Source: Bacteroidota bacterium (GTDB taxonomy: Bacteria > Bacteroidota > Ignavibacteria > Tepidaquicellales > Tepidaquicellaceae). From it: 64,000 nt of DNA. Each line of letters opens with the position of its first letter. Within the stretch, counting starts at the first letter, position 1. The notes beneath the pieces were generated by a model. It saw only the letters and a program-made list of their open reading frames with translations. It was not told the DNA's origin and searched no databases. Below are positions 61,901-64,000 of the stretch, piece by piece. Both the position numbers and the translations under genes were made by a program. The stretch is from assembly GCA_018266845.1 (NCBI GenBank), contig JAFDZO010000006.1, forward strand, positions 36,203 to 100,202, written 5' to 3'.

Positions 61901-63722
61901 AGTTGCTTTTTCTATCGGGTAAAATTCCATACACCACATCGCCGGATAACTCTCCTATATTTTCAAATCTTTTTGCCTGAGCGGTTTTTCTGTCAAATAA
62001 ATTCAGCCCGGTATTAGTGCCGACCCAAAGATTTCCCGAAACATCAAAAGTAACATAGTTGACAAAGTTATCGCTTAACGTGTTGTTATCGGAAACGGAA
62101 TGCTTATAAACTGTAAACTGTCCCGATTTTTTATCAAGCTTATTCAAACCATCTCCGGTGCCAAGCCATAAGAACCCTTCCCTATCCTGACAAATTGACC
62201 AGATTTCATTATTGCTAAGAGAATTTTTTGCAGCAGGATTATTTCTAAAAGTTTGAAATGACTGCGTGGCGGGATTATACCTGTGAAGCCCGACGCCGTA
62301 TGTTCCAATCCAAATATCGCCGTCCGCATCTTTAAACAAACACAAGATAACACTGTTAGATGAAGTCGAGGAAATTTGTTCGTTCTTAGTTAAGTCGTAG
62401 CTAAGTGTCTTAGAGTTAAATTTTACCAGACCATCATCCGTACCTAGCCAAAATATTCCGGGAGAGTCTTCAATGATGCCCGTGATTCTTTCATACCCTT
62501 TAATAGTATTTCTGCCCGGCTGGGTTGCAAACGATTTAAAAATATTGTTTACCGGGTCATAAAAATTCAGTCCGCCGTCATTTGTGCCAATCCAGATATT
62601 TTTTTGCGAGTCTTCAAGAATCGTCCTTATCGAATTGCTTGTCAGTGAGTTTCTATCATAGGGAATATTTCTCAGAACATTAAACTTTATTGTCGAAGGG
62701 TTGTATTTGCTTATGCCGTTGCCTCTTGTGCCAATCCAGATTGTAGAAGAGCCATCTTCAAAAATGCAGCGGACATCGTTGCTCCTCAAACTAAACGGAT
62801 TGTTCGGATTATTGACGTAGTTTACAAATCCTTCTTTATCGCGGACATAAAGCCCATTGCCGTAAGTGCCAGCCCACACCTTCCCTGCTTTATCTTCAAA
62901 AAGGTAGTTTACAATATCCTGCTCATTTTCTTTCCTGCTCAGAGGAATCTGCCTGAATTCTTTTTGAGCTTCATTAAATTGAAAAAGCCCCGTCTCGCCG
63001 CCGGCAAAGAACTCTCCCTGCGAAGTAAATAATATAGAGCGAATTCTTTTTGAAGAAGCATTCGGCATAAATCTTGTGAAAGTTTTTGCCGATATTGAAA
63101 ACTTGTTTAAGCCTTCATCAGTTGCAATCCATAAGTTGCCTGAGTTATCTTCTTTAATATCCCATATTCTATTATTTGAAAGGGAGTTATCATCATCCTC
63201 AAAATGTTTGTAAGTTTCAAAGGCATCTTTCTGCTTTATATACCTGTTAAGCCCGCCGCCCGCTGTGCCAATCCACAAATCTCCGTTCTTTGACTGGAAA
63301 ATAACAGGGACTCTATTGAATGAAATTGATGATGGATTGGAGGGGTTATATTTATATATGACAAAATCTTCATGTATGGGATCGAACCTGCAAAGTCCTC
63401 CGCCCCACGTTCCTACCCAGATATTTCCCTCTCTGTCTTCAAAAACTTTGCTCGCATTATTATTCGGAAGAGAAAAAGAATCGAGAGGGTTGAATTTAAA
63501 AACGGTAATTTCATGCCCATCGTATTTATTCAGTCCGTCCTGAGTAGCAAACCACATAAAGCCGGACTTGTCCTGAGTGATAGAATAGACTGCATTGTGG
63601 GATAATCCGTTTTCAAGGGAAATGCTTTCAAAAAGCAAATTTTTTTGCTGCGAAAATATACTGAATGGAATCAGCAGGAACAGGATAACGGAAAAATATG
63701 ATATTTTTCTAGGGGTCAGCAT
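58947..63722 (-). CDS. Giant propeller sensor histidine kinase with GAF and PAS domains
   Basis: The 1591-residue product has a signal peptide, then two seven-bladed-type periplasmic propellers of Reg_prop repeats (about 30-660; GLSHNAVYSITQDKSGFMWF, GDIWIGTYGVGLHRY), a Y_Y_Y domain (YKYKLEGVDVEWI, NPGTYTFHVKGSNNDGVWNE, about 690-790), one transmembrane helix (about 795-815), a coiled coil, two GAF domains, a PAS domain (AILVLQDGLIKYSNPRTYDL), HisKA with phospho-acceptor His1375 in MASHEFKTPLTAIL, and HATPase (AIENILSNAFKF, DEGIGIPDSD, GTGLGLTI). No receiver or DNA-binding domain follows, unlike many Bacteroidota hybrids, and no response regulator gene is adjacent. It probably senses an extracellular polymer or similar cue. 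Confidence 0.92.
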   Translation of the reverse strand: MLTPRKISYFSVILFLLIPFSIFSQQKNLLFESISLENGLSHNAVYSITQDKSGFMWFATQDGLNKYDGHEITVFKFNPLDSFSLPNNNASKVFEDREGNIWVGTWGGGLCRFDPIHEDFVIYKYNPSNPSSISFNRVPVIFQSKNGDLWIGTAGGGLNRYIKQKDAFETYKHFEDDDNSLSNNRIWDIKEDNSGNLWIATDEGLNKFSISAKTFTRFMPNASSKRIRSILFTSQGEFFAGGETGLFQFNEAQKEFRQIPLSRKENEQDIVNYLFEDKAGKVWAGTYGNGLYVRDKEGFVNYVNNPNNPFSLRSNDVRCIFEDGSSTIWIGTRGNGISKYNPSTIKFNVLRNIPYDRNSLTSNSIRTILEDSQKNIWIGTNDGGLNFYDPVNNIFKSFATQPGRNTIKGYERITGIIEDSPGIFWLGTDDGLVKFNSKTLSYDLTKNEQISSTSSNSVILCLFKDADGDIWIGTYGVGLHRYNPATQSFQTFRNNPAAKNSLSNNEIWSICQDREGFLWLGTGDGLNKLDKKSGQFTVYKHSVSDNNTLSDNFVNYVTFDVSGNLWVGTNTGLNLFDRKTAQAKRFENIGELSGDVVYGILPDRKSNLWISTTKGLIKFNPQELTTKTFNVLDGLQSNVFTQNACYKASDGKMFFGGINGLNYFYPDSIPENKFIPNVVITDYKLIEQNVPERDLEKYWNMFKSEQKLVLPYDRNFITLDFASLDFARPEKNQYKYKLEGVDVEWISAGNRRNATYTSLNPGTYTFHVKGSNNDGVWNETGAVLKIQITPPFWKTWWFILGIAVLITASGYSAYNYRVNRLRSKQAELLNLINEREIAEAKVRKSEEEIRKINSFLEERIKERTAKLENEIVERKRYEKVQEAIYQIAEAIPVSEDMIELFSKIHGIISLLMPAKNFYIALYDKKNDFVTFPYYVDEYDYKPVARRAKKGITEFVVKTGKAILSPRSVSDELIRTGEIEQTGRPSPLWMGVPLKIKGETIGVMAIQDYHREDTYGENELQILMFVSEQISVAIERKTREENDKKNLEVILQHRNVLLALSQVDKSDFNLSLEKILAATAESLNIDRVSFWILDKEEMKLKCKKMYIRKTDTFDKSSESTTLPATFPGIADNFNDYYNALKSNKKLQSNDAQGDEKTGIVDNYLKPLGIKYIMDIPVWLRGDIYGIICLEETNEIKELSVAEEDFIASISTMLTLSLEASFRKKAEESLSASEEQYKVLVENASEAILVLQDGLIKYSNPRTYDLLGYTSEELHYSKFLNYIHDDDKGLALQNHLNKLKGIIESNVYTYRIITKRGLVRFFSVNAVLINWAGERAVLAFLSDVTERKRAEREIELSFEKQKELADLRSKFVTMASHEFKTPLTAILGSAEILEKYGETLPEDKRSRNIIRIQESVKRMNQMLNDIIIMGKSDTGKLEMKSAPIDLNSFLQNLIDDLLQREAKKAHPKLIVDISGLPVDANVDAEILRQAIENILSNAFKFSAPESEVTFNAHMQKNDIIIKVIDEGIGIPDSDKERLSEPFFKGSNVGNLSGTGLGLTIVKRAVSMHNGRLEITSTENVGTEVTIVFPYRVN

Positions 63723-63774
63723 TAAATCTAGCGGAAAGATAATAATATCATATTTTATTTGAAATGAAGGAATA

Positions 63775-63807
63775 TTTTAAAGAGTTTTTCCTAAATGCTC
63801 TTTAAAA
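63775..63807 (-). terminator. Hairpin at the end of the aldolase gene
   Basis: A ten-base perfect stem, TTTTAAAGAG (63775-63784) with CTCTTTAAAA (63798-63807); the stop codon at 63791-63793 is in the loop. No T run follows, so termination is uncertain. Confidence 0.35.
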
Positions 63808-64000
63808 TTTTTATAGCTTTGGTAATATCCGTTTCTTTTAAATCCATATGAAAAACCGCACGGATGTTTTCATAGCTTCCTGAAGAAAGCAAAACTCCCT
63901 TTTTCTTCGCGAGCTTCATGAACTCTTCTTTAGAATGTTTCACCGATGAAAATATCACGATGTTAGTATGCACATTCTCTGCATTGAGATTAAAGCTGCC
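63791..64000 (-). CDS. Threonine aldolase-type PLP enzyme, C-terminal fragment
   Basis: Seventy codons remain (69 residues plus stop); the gene continues past the right edge. The frame is open to base 64000. NVHTNIVIFSSVKHSKEEF, then KKGVLLSSGSYENIRAVFH and MDLKETDITKAIKIL match the C-terminal domain of low-specificity L-threonine aldolases (TNIV, kGV, R-x-V-x-H-x-D). The catalytic Lys is not in the window, so the call rests on the small domain alone. Confidence 0.75.
   Translation of the reverse strand, partial: GSFNLNAENVHTNIVIFSSVKHSKEEFMKLAKKKGVLLSSGSYENIRAVFHMDLKETDITKAIKILKSI

Noticed and set aside
1..64000. tRNA, rRNA, insertion sequence or prophage
   Set aside because: Looked for in the spacers by eye; no cloverleaf, rRNA core, transposase or phage structural gene recognised.

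Overview
The window looks like chromosomal DNA from an uncultured or little-studied member of the Bacteroidota/Ignavibacteriota (Chlorobi-Ignavibacteria) line. The DNA is AT-rich. At least four proteins end in a type IX secretion (T9SS) type A sorting domain with the SNYPNPFNP signature. There is a giant periplasmic-propeller histidine kinase and an outer-membrane gene set (LolA, TamB, heptose genes). Many starts are TTG and most lack a strong Shine-Dalgarno. This assignment rests on protein style only; no rRNA or tRNA gene was seen.

Layout. 1-5 kb: a partial secreted protein and two tandem paralogous T9SS metalloproteases (minus). 5-8.4 kb: a repeat-rich spacer and a large secreted solenoid/HEAT-like protein. 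8.6-16.9 kb: a plus-strand run of heptose kinase, heptose adenylyltransferase, TamB and RNase R. 16.9-21.8 kb: a tight minus operon of a DUF2085 membrane protein, an unknown membrane protein, a PHP phosphoesterase, PurF and aminopeptidase P. 21.9-29.1 kb: DedA, a flippase-like protein, LolA, DUF3108, the CtpA protease, OsmC and a Cys/Met-type PLP lyase. 29.3-32 kb: an apparently acquired restriction-modification pair followed by spacer DNA with palindromes and a tiny ORF. 32-38 kb: an orphan NuoM, an oxidoreductase/GNAT/ALDH cluster and an HNH protein. 38-44.6 kb: an ABC importer of the Fe3+/AfuA class with a T9SS protein at its end, then a PIG-L deacetylase. 44.7-46.8 kb: a very AT-rich class III nucleotidyl cyclase-like gene directly coupled to a membrane acyltransferase. 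47.6-52 kb: RlpA, a T9SS protein, a cell-wall amidase, YajQ, YraN and RNase HII. 52-55.7 kb: cyanophycinase and cyanophycin synthetase. 56-59 kb: a SerB-SerA fusion and a SerC-like aminotransferase. 59-63.7 kb: the histidine kinase. 63.8-64 kb: the end of a threonine aldolase gene.

How the parts fit. Three gene sets form compact functional units: heptose activation with envelope biogenesis, cyanophycin synthesis with breakdown, and the whole three-step phosphorylated serine pathway in two genes. The spacers carry at least five families of small palindromic or tandem repeats, some of which reach into the ends of genes. The most promising candidates for something undescribed are the cyclase-like/acyltransferase pair, the uncharacterised restriction enzyme with its in-frame tail beyond the stop, and the GND-Y solenoid protein. 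Several genes (RNase R, DUF2085, HNH) appear to lack an ATG/GTG/TTG where homology puts the start.
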